From Motiliproteus sp. MSK22-1 (GTDB lineage: Bacteria; Pseudomonadota; Gammaproteobacteria; Pseudomonadales; Balneatricaceae): a stretch of DNA of 64,000 nt. The DNA is taken from NCBI RefSeq assembly GCF_001968815.1, contig NZ_MIEQ01000027.1:434001-498000 (forward strand), given 5' to 3'. The first letter of the stretch is position 1. Each line of letters starts with the position of its first letter. This document shows, piece by piece, positions 1 through 8,720 of the stretch. Position numbers and translations under genes: made by a program. A model generated the notes under the pieces. That model saw only the letters and a program-made list of their open reading frames with translations, was not told where the DNA came from and searched no databases.

Positions 1-1
1 C

Positions 2-3000
2 ACAGTTATGTCAGGTATGACCGTTAATGGCCAGGGGACAATCGTTCTGCGTTACCCTGCTGGGCAGGCTCTAGAAACGGGCCGGTTGGATTGGAGCATT
101 ATGCCAGGTGCTGATCTGGTCGTGCTTGAAGGTACCGAAGGTAATAATACTTTACATGGTGGTGATGGGGCCGATGTGATGAACGGCCACGGAGGTGACG
201 ATGTTCTTTACGGAGGCAATGGTAACGATACCCTGATTGGTGGTTCCGGTAGTGACCGTCTGTTTGGTGAATCCGGTGACGACACCATTATTATCAATGG
301 TGATGATCCTTATGCAGACCAAGTCTACGGCGGTAGTGGGTTTGATGTGATTGAAGGTGGAAACGGTGATGATGCTATTCGGTTAGCGACGATCAATAGC
401 GTTGAAAAAATTGATGGTCAAAGTGGCTTGAATATCATTTACGGTACTAACAACAATGACTATTTCGACTTTTCTGCCACTGAATTGGTCAACATCGAAT
501 ATATCGATGCTCTGGCGGGTAATGACACTCTCTATGGTAGTGCTGGAAACGATACCCTTATTGGCAACGCTGGCAATGATTCCCTGTATGGCAATGAGGG
601 CGATGATGAGTTTGTGATTATTGGCAGCGATATCGGTTCAGATCAGGTTAATGGCGGTGAAGGTATTGACCGGATTTCAGGTAGCGATGGCGATGATTGG
701 TTCCGTATTTTTTACTTCAGCGGCGATTACCGGGTGGAAATTATCGATGGATTGGGCGGAATAAATCGTATCGAAGGTACGAACAATAGCAACACTCTGG
801 ACTTCAGCGAAACTGAACTGATTAATATTGAGCGTATTGATGGAATGGCCGGTAATGATAACTTGATCGGTTCTCCAGGGGATGATGTGATTTACGGTGG
901 TGAAGGACAAGATTTTCTGTTTGGTTCCGAAGGGGATGATCAGTTTATATTGAGTTCCGCCGATACTGACTTTGATCGCTATAACGGAGGGGAAGGTAAC
1001 GATCAACTGCTGGGAACCGTAATGGATGATAATTTTCGGATCAGCTATTTCAACGCAGACTACAGTGTTGAAAAAATTGATGGTGGGGCGGGAATCAACC
1101 GAATTACGGGTACTGGCGAGAATACCCTCTTTGATTTCCGAAACACCACCCTGATTAGTATTGCTTTGATTGATGGTGGTCAGGGTAATGATACCTTGTA
1201 CGGCAGTGTTGGACCGGATGTGATGCAAGGTGGAGAAGGATCTGACCATTTATTTGGTGAAGGCGGCGATGACCGTTTTCTGGTGACTTCCGGGGATACT
1301 GGCTATAACCGCTACAGTGGTGGTGATGGTTTTGATCGACTGATGGGAACAGCTGGGGATGATGACTTTCAAATCAGCCGCTTCGCTGCTGAATACGTTG
1401 TTGAGCAGATTGATGGAGGTGAAGGTAACAACCGCATATTGGGTGGTAGTGGTTATAATTTCCTTGATTTCAGCGGTACTGAATTAATAGGGATTGCCTT
1501 GATTGATGGTGAGACGGGTAACGATACCATTTATGGGAGCCAAGGTAATGACGTTATTCGGGGCGGGGAGGGTAATGATTACCTGCTTGGTAATGGCGGT
1601 GATGATCGCTTTATTATCACTCCAGGAGAGACAGGATATGATCAATACAACGGTGGTGATGGTTTTGATAGGCTGATAGGTACCGCTAATGATGATGATT
1701 TTCAGATTCGTTACTTTAAATATGAAAAATTTGTTGAGCAGATTGATGGAGGAGCTGGCAACAATCGAATTCTAGGTAACGGTGGCATTAACTATCTGGA
1801 CTTTCGCAACACTGAATTGATCAATATTGCTCTGATTGACAGTGGTAAAGGGAATGACCGGGTGGTTGGCAGTGCAGCTGCGGATGTGATCATTGGAGGG
1901 ATTGGCAGCGATCTTATTTTCGGAGATGGTGGCGATGATCTCTTCCTCTTTTCCGAAGGGGATACTGGCTATGATTTATATGATGGTGGAGATGGGGTTG
2001 ATCGATTAGAAGGAACAGATGCTGATGATGAAATACGTATTAGTCGTTTCACGGCTAACTATACCGTTGAGATTATCGATGGCGGGGCTGGTACTAACCG
2101 CATAGTAGGGACCGCAGGTAACAGTAATTTGAATTTCAGCGGCACTGAGTTAATCAATATTTCCCTAATAGATGGTAACGGTGGAGATGATTATATTTAT
2201 GGAAGTGAAGGGGCTGATGTGATTCAGGGAGGGGAAGGTAGTGACCATCTCTTTGGTGAAGGGGGAGATGACCGGTTCCTGGTGACTGTTGGTGATGTTG
2301 GCTACAACCATTATAACGGCGGGGACGGTTTTGACCGACTGATAGGTACGCCAGAAGATGATGATCTGCGGATCAGCTACTTTAAGGGGAGTGTTGTTGT
2401 TGAGCAAATCGATGGTGGTGCCGGTATTAATCGTATTATTGGATCTACCGGTAATACGACACTTGATTTTAGAAATACCGAGCTGATTAACATTGCTCTT
2501 ATTGACGGTGGTGCAGGGAATGACACCCTCTACGGAAGTGAAGGAGATGACTTGATTCAAGGAGGCGATGGTAATGATCGTCTCTTTGGAGCCGGCGGTA
2601 ATGATCGCTTTGTCGTTGCGGCTGAAGATACGGGGTACAACCGCTACAGTGGTGGTGAAGGTATAGATCGGTTGGAAGGTACACCGGAGGATGATGATTT
2701 TCGTATCAGCTACTTTAAAGGTGATGATGTGGTTGAGCAAATCGACGGTGGCAGTGGTACAAACCGAATATTAGGTAGCATTGAAAACACAACTCTGGAT
2801 TTTCGAGGTACGGAACTGACTAACATAGCTGTAATTGATGGAGGTCTTGGCAATGACACCATATATGGCAGTGAAGGTGCTGATGTGATTCAAGGAGGTG
2901 ACGGCAGCGATTATCTCTTTGGTGTTGGTGGTGATGATCGATTCTTAATCACAGCTGGTGACTCCGGGTATGACCGTTACAACGGTGGGGAAGGCTTTGA

Positions 3001-3973
3001 TCGGCTGGAAGGTACCGCTGAAGATGATAATTTCCAGATCAGCTATTTCAGTGATGAAGATGGTGTTGAACAAATTGACGGGGGGGCAGGTACCAATCAC
3101 ATTATTGCTACAACCGGGAATAGCACTTTGGATTTCAGAACGACTGAGTTGATAAATATCGACTTGATTGACGGCAACAGAGGTGAAGACACACTCTATG
3201 GTAGTGAGGGGGCTGATCTGATCCGAGGAGGAGATGGTAGCGATTACCTATTTGGTGCTGGCGGTGATGACCGTTTTCAGATTACCTCCGGGGATATTGG
3301 TTACGACCGCTATAACGGCGGCGAAGGAAACGACAGACTTGAAGGAACAGCTGAAGATGATGATTTTAAGATTAGTTACTTCAGTGGCGATGATAGCGTT
3401 GAGCAGATAGACGGAGGTGCAGGTACTAACCGTATTATCGGTACTAATGGTAGTACTACACTGGATTTTCGTGCGACTGAGTTGATTAATATTGCTTTGA
3501 TTGATGGAAGTGGTGGTAACGATATCATCTACGGATCTATCAGCGCTGACCAGATTAGAGGGGGGGCTGGTAATGACAGCCTTTACGGTGGTGACGGTGG
3601 TGATACTTATCACTATGTTGCTGGCGAAGGCACCGACACCATTCGTGACGGAGGGCAAATCGCCGATACAGATATCCTAGAGTTGATGGGCGGTATTGCA
3701 GTAGAAGACCTATGGCTGGTTCAGTCTGGAAACGATCTCAAAATCTATTTGCTTTCCACTACCGGCCTGATTTTGATCGAGGATTGGTTCATAGACGAGG
3801 CAAATCTGATTGAAAAAATAGTCACTACCAGTGGCCAAACTTTGGATAGTGATCGCGTTGCAGTATTAGCTTCTTTGATGACAGCAATAGGCATACCTAC
3901 TGGAGGGGTTATCAGTTTGACCCCGGAGCAGCAGACAGCAGTAGCTGATTCACGAGCGGTTGCCTGGCAGTAA
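2..3973 (+). CDS. RTX-type calcium-binding repeat protein, 3' part (5' end probably outside the window)
   Basis: The frame is open from the first bases of the window. The first ATG (position 8) has no visible ribosome site, so the gene very likely begins upstream and this is its C-terminal ~1,320 residues. The protein is made of hemolysin-type GGxGxDxLx nonapeptide repeats, which bind calcium in parallel beta-rolls. The repeats sit in a larger unit: nonapeptides, then a GYxxYxGGxGxDRLxGT stretch, a DDxxISYF segment, IDGGxGxNRI, and LDFxxTELINIALIDG. That unit recurs every 333 bases exactly, nine times from 518 to 3515. The last ~110 residues (LMGGIAVEDLWL... onward) look like the hemolysin-type calcium-binding-related C-terminal domain found in type I secreted proteins. 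Secretion by a type I exporter and an adhesin or biofilm role are inference; no exporter genes lie in the window. The stop codon lies inside a palindromic repeat. Confidence 0.85.
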   Translation, partial: TVMSGMTVNGQGTIVLRYPAGQALETGRLDWSIMPGADLVVLEGTEGNNTLHGGDGADVMNGHGGDDVLYGGNGNDTLIGGSGSDRLFGESGDDTIIINGDDPYADQVYGGSGFDVIEGGNGDDAIRLATINSVEKIDGQSGLNIIYGTNNNDYFDFSATELVNIEYIDALAGNDTLYGSAGNDTLIGNAGNDSLYGNEGDDEFVIIGSDIGSDQVNGGEGIDRISGSDGDDWFRIFYFSGDYRVEIIDGLGGINRIEGTNNSNTLDFSETELINIERIDGMAGNDNLIGSPGDDVIYGGEGQDFLFGSEGDDQFILSSADTDFDRYNGGEGNDQLLGTVMDDNFRISYFNADYSVEKIDGGAGINRITGTGENTLFDFRNTTLISIALIDGGQGNDTLYGSVGPDVMQGGEGSDHLFGEGGDDRFLVTSGDTGYNRYSGGDGFDRLMGTAGDDDFQISRFAAEYVVEQIDGGEGNNRILGGSGYNFLDFSGTELIGIALIDGETGNDTIYGSQGNDVIRGGEGNDYLLGNGGDDRFIITPGETGYDQYNGGDGFDRLIGTANDDDFQIRYFKYEKFVEQIDGGAGNNRILGNGGINYLDFRNTELINIALIDSGKGNDRVVGSAAADVIIGGIGSDLIFGDGGDDLFLFSEGDTGYDLYDGGDGVDRLEGTDADDEIRISRFTANYTVEIIDGGAGTNRIVGTAGNSNLNFSGTELINISLIDGNGGDDYIYGSEGADVIQGGEGSDHLFGEGGDDRFLVTVGDVGYNHYNGGDGFDRLIGTPEDDDLRISYFKGSVVVEQIDGGAGINRIIGSTGNTTLDFRNTELINIALIDGGAGNDTLYGSEGDDLIQGGDGNDRLFGAGGNDRFVVAAEDTGYNRYSGGEGIDRLEGTPEDDDFRISYFKGDDVVEQIDGGSGTNRILGSIENTTLDFRGTELTNIAVIDGGLGNDTIYGSEGADVIQGGDGSDYLFGVGGDDRFLITAGDSGYDRYNGGEGFDRLEGTAEDDNFQISYFSDEDGVEQIDGGAGTNHIIATTGNSTLDFRTTELINIDLIDGNRGEDTLYGSEGADLIRGGDGSDYLFGAGGDDRFQITSGDIGYDRYNGGEGNDRLEGTAEDDDFKISYFSGDDSVEQIDGGAGTNRIIGTNGSTTLDFRATELINIALIDGSGGNDIIYGSISADQIRGGAGNDSLYGGDGGDTYHYVAGEGTDTIRDGGQIADTDILELMGGIAVEDLWLVQSGNDLKIYLLSTTGLILIEDWFIDEANLIEKIVTTSGQTLDSDRVAVLASLMTAIGIPTGGVISLTPEQQTAVADSRAVAWQ
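518..3514 (+). repeat. nine in-frame 333-bp (111-residue) repeats within the RTX gene
   Basis: The GG(N/E)D(T/I)xYGS segment starts at 518, 851, 1184, 1517, 1850, 2183, 2516, 2849, 3182 and 3515, so every step is exactly 333 bases. Units are diverged at the DNA level but contain no indels relative to each other. The unit before 518 is irregular in length. Confidence 0.9.
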
Positions 3974-4038
3974 TGGGGTCTGACCCCATTGAGTGGCAGT
4001 AATGGGGTCTGACCCCATTGAGGGATGACCCCATTGAG
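3965..4038 (+). repeat. tandem palindromic repeat, two complete 29-bp copies plus a partial third
   Basis: Copies at 3965-3993 and 3994-4022 are identical. Each contains the perfect inverted repeat ATGGGGTC-T-GACCCCAT. A third partial copy (GATGACCCCATTGAG) runs to 4038. The first copy supplies the last two codons (Trp-Gln) and the TAA stop of the RTX gene. The partial copy runs into the ribosome site of the next gene. The element could act as a terminator or be a dispersed REP-like palindrome; its role is not shown by the sequence. Confidence 0.85.
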
Positions 4039-4048
4039 GGAGATCAAC

Positions 4049-4819
4049 ATGCGGTGTCCAAAATGCAGCTATGTTCGTCTCCCCTCTGATAGTCACGTCA
4101 TAAAGGGTATTTGTCCTGCGTGCGGTATTGCCTATGAAAAATGGAAAAAACAGCAGAAATCGCAGGCCTCGATAGAGGAGAGTATTAAAGCCGGTGAAGT
4201 TTATGGCGGTCATTTTCAGATTGAACCAGATCCGTCTTTTTCGCTGCTACATGGGCTAAAGCGGCGGTTAACAGAAGTTCCTGAGCAAGTGGAGTTACGG
4301 GCTTTCTGGGGATCAGCGGGGCTATTCGTCGCATTCTTTTTCTGGGGCTGGTCTTTTATTCTGGGTGGGATCGATTGGCAATCAATCGGTGGTTCTTTTC
4401 TTCATAATGCTAACTTGCCTTTCCACGAGTTCGGTCATGTACTGTTTTCTCCTTTCGGACGTTTTATCTCCATTCTTGGTGGAAGCCTGTTCCAAGTATT
4501 GATGCCTCTGGGAATTATGATTGCGTTTATTCTGCATCGTCGGGATAACTTTTCTGCTTCCATCATGCTTTGGTGGAGTGGCCAGAATTTTATAGACATA
4601 TCTCCCTATATTGCAGATGCTCCTTATCGGGCAATACCGCTGATCAGAGGGCTTGGTGATGACTATCACGACTGGGGAAACTTGTTGTCGATGATAGGCG
4701 CGGTTGATCAGGCGACGACTGTCGCAAGGGTGTCCTTCGGAATAGGGACTGGTTTTATGCTTTTGAGCTTTCTCTGGGGTGGATACATTCTATATCTTCA
4801 GAAACAGAACTTAGAATAG
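4049..4819 (+). CDS. zinc-ribbon membrane protein with HEFGH motif (M50-like putative metalloprotease)
   Basis: This is a 256-residue protein. It opens with a zinc ribbon: CPKC at residues 3-6 and CPAC near 25. A charged linker and then about five hydrophobic segments follow. The segment after the second membrane span carries HEFGHVLFSPFGR, an HExxH zincin motif of the kind seen in intramembrane M50 (site-2-type) proteases. A later NFIDISPYIADAPYR segment contains Asp residues that could complete a metal site. Proteolytic function is inference from the motif. An in-frame ATG at 4025 lies inside the palindromic repeat. The ATG at 4049 is preferred because GAGGGAG sits 6-7 bases upstream and the zinc ribbon starts right after it. 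It follows the RTX gene on the same strand, so a role in processing that protein is possible but unproven. Confidence 0.65.
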   Translation: MRCPKCSYVRLPSDSHVIKGICPACGIAYEKWKKQQKSQASIEESIKAGEVYGGHFQIEPDPSFSLLHGLKRRLTEVPEQVELRAFWGSAGLFVAFFFWGWSFILGGIDWQSIGGSFLHNANLPFHEFGHVLFSPFGRFISILGGSLFQVLMPLGIMIAFILHRRDNFSASIMLWWSGQNFIDISPYIADAPYRAIPLIRGLGDDYHDWGNLLSMIGAVDQATTVARVSFGIGTGFMLLSFLWGGYILYLQKQNLE

Positions 4820-4821
4820 GT

Positions 4822-4873
4822 TCCCGCTTCAAATCTCCAAGTATAGGAGTATGCATTCTCCTTAGAAGCGGGA
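4822..4873 (+). terminator. nested inverted repeat after the M50-like gene
   Basis: TCCCGCTTC (4822-4830) pairs perfectly with GAAGCGGGA (4865-4873). An inner stem AGGAG (4845-4849)/CTCCT (4858-4862) lies in the loop. It sits three bases after the stop codon. There is no T-run, so an intrinsic terminator is only a likely reading; a structured RNA element is the alternative. Confidence 0.45.
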
Positions 4874-5017
4874 TAGTTGACCCTTATGCTTTACCAGAAA
4901 ACCAGAGATATCATCATTAAATCCCCGTACTTTGATGCTTAATCCCTAGCAGCTTTTATCTTTCTCTCCTTTTGTTCTGCCTCTATAGCGCTGCTATCGC
5001 TTACACAAGCTACAAAT

Positions 5018-5220
5018 TGTATACATCGTATCTGAGTCCTTCGTTTATCGATCTAAATACTGATATAGAAATTTTCACAAAAAGTTCAAACAGTTGGAAG
5101 TGTTCTGTTGGTTTTCAAGCGGTGTTGAGTAATGATAAAAATCAAAATTTCAATTTTTGTATACAATTTTGTGTTAAAAATGTTTGAAAAGTTAATAAAT
5201 ATGGTTTAATAATGTATACA
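5018..5220. promoter_or_regulatory. three TGTATACA palindromes (possible operators)
   Basis: Perfect 8-bp palindromes lie at 5018-5025, 5158-5165 (extended to TTGTATACAA) and 5213-5220. TNGTATACNA-type sites are typical of FadR/FCD-subfamily GntR regulators, one of which (GlcC) controls glcG-containing operons in E. coli. The next clear gene downstream is GlcG-like, which makes this reading attractive. No GntR gene is in the window and the sites are 350-550 bp upstream, so it remains inference. Confidence 0.35.
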
Positions 5221-5245
5221 AAATAATCGTAAAAAGTGACTACTC

Positions 5246-5362
5246 ATGTTTTTGTTCTTTTCAGCCTATGTGTCTGTCATCTGGGTGGCCTTAGTACCCA
5301 TAAAGAATAACCGCATGGATACGCTGTCCCCTGCAGGAGAGAGTTGTGACTCAAGCGATTAA
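5246..5362 (+). CDS. possible 38-residue membrane peptide
   Basis: ATG at 5246 opens a 38-codon frame whose first ~18 residues are strongly hydrophobic (MFLFFSAYVSVIWVALVP) and could span the membrane. A weak AAGTGA lies about six bases upstream. A GTG frame (5346-5426, 26 codons, preceded by a good AGGAGA) overlaps its end. Neither resembles a known family; they could equally be remnants of a decayed gene. Low confidence. Confidence 0.2.
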   Translation: MFLFFSAYVSVIWVALVPIKNNRMDTLSPAGESCDSSD

Positions 5363-5574
5363 ATTTACAGAATCTTGTCTTGTGGTTTGTGTGGACGGTG
5401 AAATTATGAGCTTGCGACTGCTATAGATCCTAAGAATACAAGTGGGAACCGAGGTGGCACGTACTGATGGGGCGGCTTCGGAGTTTACACCTGCCCGAAT
5501 GTCGCCTGAGTCAGCAGCTAGTGTAAACCAGTGTCCAGATTCTATTTTTGTGTAACTTTAAGGTGAACTTAACG

Positions 5575-6015
5575 ATGACTATGCTAACGCTTGAAAACTC
5601 GATCTCTATTACTCAGTCCGCATTGGCTAAAAGTGCGGAGTTGAACACCGCTCCTCTGACCGTAGCCATTCTTGATCAGGGGGGAAGGCTTATCTCATTG
5701 CAGCGTCAGGATGGTGCCAGCATGATGCGACCTGAGATTGCTATTGCCAAGGCGTGGGGAGCTGTGGCTATGGGGAAATCGTCCCGTTCCCTGGCCAGCG
5801 ATGCCTTAGAGCGTCCGGCATTTGTTTCGGCGCTCAATACGCTGGCTCACGGAAATATTATTCCTGTCCCGGGTGGTGTATTGATTCGAGATCTTGAGGA
5901 GCAAGTCATTGGTGCTATAGGTATAAGCGGTGACACATCTGATATTGATGAGCTATGTGCCGTTGCTGGTGTACAACAGGAAGGGCTGTTAGCAGATGCT
6001 GGCTTGCCGCTGTAA
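5575..6015 (+). CDS. GlcG/HbpS-like heme-degrading-domain (DUF336) protein
   Basis: This 146-residue soluble protein matches the GlcG/HbpS/PduO-C family. It has an N-terminal helix (ALAKSAELN), then LTVAILDQGGRLISLQRQDGA, a helix with ARxKAW-like spacing (IAIAKAWGAVAMGKSS), and the conserved IIPVPGGVLIRDLEEQVIGAIGISGDTSDIDE segment near residues 95-130. Family members bind small ligands or heme; GlcG is encoded with glycolate oxidase but its role is unclear. The ATG at 5575 is chosen over the one at 5548 because AAGGTGA lies eight bases upstream. It stands alone: the chemoreceptor downstream is 265 bp away. Confidence 0.8.
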   Translation: MTMLTLENSISITQSALAKSAELNTAPLTVAILDQGGRLISLQRQDGASMMRPEIAIAKAWGAVAMGKSSRSLASDALERPAFVSALNTLAHGNIIPVPGGVLIRDLEEQVIGAIGISGDTSDIDELCAVAGVQQEGLLADAGLPL

Positions 6016-6112
6016 CCGTCTTTTCTGACAGTCTGAATTCGATCCATAAATGGGCATCTGCGCGTCTTATTTGCACTGAGGTGCGTGGATGACTCAGAAA
6101 GAATTCAATAAC

Positions 6113-6172
6113 TATCAATATCCATAATTATCAATATCAAACACTCATAATATCAAGCATTTCTAATATCAA
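6113..6172 (+). repeat. phased TATCAA direct repeats
   Basis: TATCAA occurs at 6113, 6129, 6135, 6151 and 6167, mostly at 16-bp spacing, in an AT-rich spacer about 110 bp upstream of the chemoreceptor start. It may be an iterated binding site or simply slippage-prone sequence. Confidence 0.4.
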
Positions 6173-6280
6173 CCGGAGGTCGGAGCTATTTATCTTCAAG
6201 CGGAGGTGTTTTCACTTCAGTCGATTCTTTAACAGTCGCTTTCTAATGATGGAGTCGACTATCAATAAGAGCTTTACGTT

Positions 6281-8296
6281 ATGTCTTCAAAAAGCCCGAT
6301 ACTGGATATTCACGCGATTAGCAGCCGATCTTCTGATAAAAAAGAGGGTCGGTCGCTATCGATAAAGAACCTTTCAATAAAAATTCGTTTGGTCTTAATG
6401 GTTGGTTTGTTGTTAATGCTCTCCTTCGTAATCGTAGGAGGGACTAGCATCTATAAGGCCAGGGAAGTTATCGAACAGCGTATGATGAGCGATGAACTCC
6501 CCAATTTACTTCGTCGAGTGGCGGGCTCTATTGACCGAGAAATATTTGAAATCCTGAGTGCCGGGCGAAGTTTAGCGGATAATCAATTCCTGGCGGATTG
6601 GGTTGTCAACGGAGAATCTACAGCCAGTCGTCAGGATGTAATTGAACAGCTAAAGTTGATCAAGAAAGAATATGGGGCTGATTTGGCCTTTATGATTACA
6701 GCCGATCAAGGGAGCTACTTTACGGATAAGGGATTTTTCAAGCAGCTTAACAGGAGTGATAGCCGAGATGATTGGTTTTACCGTTTTGTCGACAGCGGCA
6801 GGCGTTATGAAATGGCTTTTGACCAAGATGAATTAACGGGAGATATGAAAGCATTTGTCAACTATCGGGTGACGCGTTCGGGTGAAACCCTGGCTGTTGT
6901 TGGGATAGGAGTTGATGTATCAGAGGTTATATCGCTGGTAACCGAACAGCGAGTTGCCACAGATGGACGCTTGCTTTTAGTCGAGGGTAATGGAGAGGTA
7001 CGTGTTCATGCCGATGCGATCAGAAATCAGAAAAACCTGAGCCTGTCCCAGTTGGTGAGTGGAACTGGCATGAGCGACCAACTGCTCCAGAGTGATCAGT
7101 TTACCTTTGTTGAGTTTCAGCGGCAGAATCAATCTTACCTGATGGCTTCGACACCAATTCCGACCATGGATTGGTATCTGGTTGCAGAGTTGCCTCGGGA
7201 GAGCATTTTTTCTCAAATTGACAACGCCTTTGTTGAAGTGCTGACAGTCATCTGCGTTATTTCGTTATTGATGCTATTACCAGTACTGGTGATCAGTGGT
7301 CGAGTCGCAGCTCCAATCCGATCGCTGGCTAAACTGCTCTCTGATATTGGCCAGGGGGAAGGAGATTTACGCCACCGACTGGAGGTACGGGGAACCGATG
7401 AAGTTGGTCAGCTCGCAGTCGGATTCAATACCTTTGTAAGCAAAATACAGCTGTCTGTGAGTAATGTGGACAAGCTTTCTCAGGAAGTGGGACACATTCT
7501 TGAAGGTTTGCGTCTGAGTGCCGATTCCAGCCATCAGGATTGCAATCAGCAACAACAACAGTTGCTGGTGATGTCAAGTGCCATTGAAGAAATGCGTGCG
7601 ACAGTTCAGGAGATTGCTCTCAGCGCCAGAGAGGCTTCCAGCGCCAGCGCCCAGGTTCAACAGCAGGCTGGTGAAGGTATCACGCTAATTGATAAGGCTG
7701 GTACACAAATTAACTGCCTGTCCAATGATATCGAACATGCAGGAACCGTCGTCAGTGAACTCAATAGCCGGGTGATGGACATAGGTCAGTTGCTTGCGGT
7801 AATCAGGGAGGTTGCTGATCAGACTAATTTGCTGGCACTCAATGCTGCCATCGAAGCTGCCAGGGCTGGTGAGCAGGGGCGTGGCTTTGCTGTGGTGGCT
7901 GATGAAGTTCGTACGCTGGCACTGCGCAGTAATGAGCTTACTGATAATATCCAACAACATGTCGGAACCCTGAGAAGTGGCTCTGAAAGTGCAATGGCTG
8001 CTATGAAAAAAGCACGTCAGGGTTCAGACGAGAGCGTCGATATTACCCGGGAAGCTGGGGCAACATTTGCTGCTATCGGTCGCGAAATTTCACAGTTAAG
8101 TGACCGCAACAGCCAAGTGGCCGAGGCGTTAAATCAGCAGTCAGAAGTTGTTGAAACGCTGGCTGAAAACGCTTCGAGCATGAGTGAATCGGGTGATCGT
8201 ACTCTGGAAGCAGCTGAACAGGTGGCGCAAGCATGTACTTCATTGAATGATGTGGCGATAAAGCTGCGCCAGAATATGGATCAGTTTAAATACTAG
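6281..8296 (+). CDS. methyl-accepting chemotaxis protein with Cache-like periplasmic sensor
   Basis: This 671-residue inner-membrane chemoreceptor feeds the CheA/CheW kinase. Membrane segment 1 is about residues 37-57. A large periplasmic region (about 58-317) has PAS/Cache-like features ([29 protein letters not shown]). Membrane segment 2 is about 318-342, followed by a HAMP domain to about 396. The cytoplasmic signalling hairpin carries the near-invariant tip [20 protein letters not shown] around 515-540. The N-terminal ~35 residues before the first span are longer than usual, so a later start is possible, but no other start keeps the first span intact. No strong ribosome site is seen. The ligand cannot be read from the sequence. 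Confidence 0.9.
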   Translation: MSSKSPILDIHAISSRSSDKKEGRSLSIKNLSIKIRLVLMVGLLLMLSFVIVGGTSIYKAREVIEQRMMSDELPNLLRRVAGSIDREIFEILSAGRSLADNQFLADWVVNGESTASRQDVIEQLKLIKKEYGADLAFMITADQGSYFTDKGFFKQLNRSDSRDDWFYRFVDSGRRYEMAFDQDELTGDMKAFVNYRVTRSGETLAVVGIGVDVSEVISLVTEQRVATDGRLLLVEGNGEVRVHADAIRNQKNLSLSQLVSGTGMSDQLLQSDQFTFVEFQRQNQSYLMASTPIPTMDWYLVAELPRESIFSQIDNAFVEVLTVICVISLLMLLPVLVISGRVAAPIRSLAKLLSDIGQGEGDLRHRLEVRGTDEVGQLAVGFNTFVSKIQLSVSNVDKLSQEVGHILEGLRLSADSSHQDCNQQQQQLLVMSSAIEEMRATVQEIALSAREASSASAQVQQQAGEGITLIDKAGTQINCLSNDIEHAGTVVSELNSRVMDIGQLLAVIREVADQTNLLALNAAIEAARAGEQGRGFAVVADEVRTLALRSNELTDNIQQHVGTLRSGSESAMAAMKKARQGSDESVDITREAGATFAAIGREISQLSDRNSQVAEALNQQSEVVETLAENASSMSESGDRTLEAAEQVAQACTSLNDVAIKLRQNMDQFKY

Positions 8297-8720
8297 GTGC
8301 TGGGCATGGGCACTGGCAAGTCTTCTCAAACAAATTTTCTGTTATAAAAAAGTCAAGCAATTTTAGCTGTTATTTTAATTCAAACGCTCGATTACCTTCT
8401 CCGACCCGTCAAACATCCTCCCAGCCCCGGGAGGATGCTGCACCGCCAAAAAATCACAGTTTCTCAACGACTTGCTATGACCCTTCACAAGGGTGCTTGT
8501 TGCTGCTATTAGTAGCCAGCATCTTCAAAATAGGTTATAAAGAAATTCCAAATGGAAGCGTAATGTCATATGTTATGGCGAGAATAGACCGCCAATAAAT
8601 TGTTGGTCTGGTAATCTTGTCGAATTGAATAACGTTAGCCTTTAAAAGTATCGACCTCTACAAACTATGGATCTCTATACTATGACAGTGGCGCGGGTCT
8701 CAACGTAAGGGTGTTAGTGG
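8297..8720. other. 424-bp spacer with a GC-rich hairpin
   Basis: No supported gene. It contains a perfect inverted repeat CATCCTCCC-AGCCCC-GGGAGGATG at 8414-8437, which could end transcription of the chemoreceptor gene although no T-run follows on either strand. The remainder is presumably the promoter region of the following signalling gene. Confidence 0.55.
8414..8437. terminator. 9-bp perfect stem, terminator-like hairpin
   Basis: CATCCTCCC and GGGAGGATG pair around a six-base loop, 118 bp after the chemoreceptor stop. No T-tract; bidirectional terminator or protein site are both possible. Confidence 0.4.

Larger units (their letters stand above)
4874..5574. other. 700-bp AT-rich spacer without a convincing gene
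   Basis: No open frame here has both a ribosome site and a recognisable protein. It contains three TGTATACA palindromes and, at 5246-5426, two very short overlapping frames described separately. A 71-codon TTG-started frame at 4972-5187 has no ribosome site and biased AT-rich composition, and is not called. Confidence 0.6.

Noticed and set aside
518-3514. Repeat array considered as a CRISPR or satellite
   Set aside because: Units are 333 bp, in frame and protein-coding, with no short identical repeats separated by unique spacers.
677-3658. Three long minus-strand frames (677-1249, 2165-2740, 3248-3658) opposite the RTX gene
   Set aside because: They are mirror images of the GGT/GAT-rich repeat coding sequence, recur with its 333-bp period and lack ribosome sites.
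3965-4038. Palindromic repeats considered as insertion-sequence ends
   Set aside because: No transposase gene, target duplication or second end is visible in the window.
4972-5187. 71-codon frame in the AT-rich spacer
   Set aside because: It starts at TTG with no ribosome site, overlaps the TGTATACA palindromes and resembles no family.
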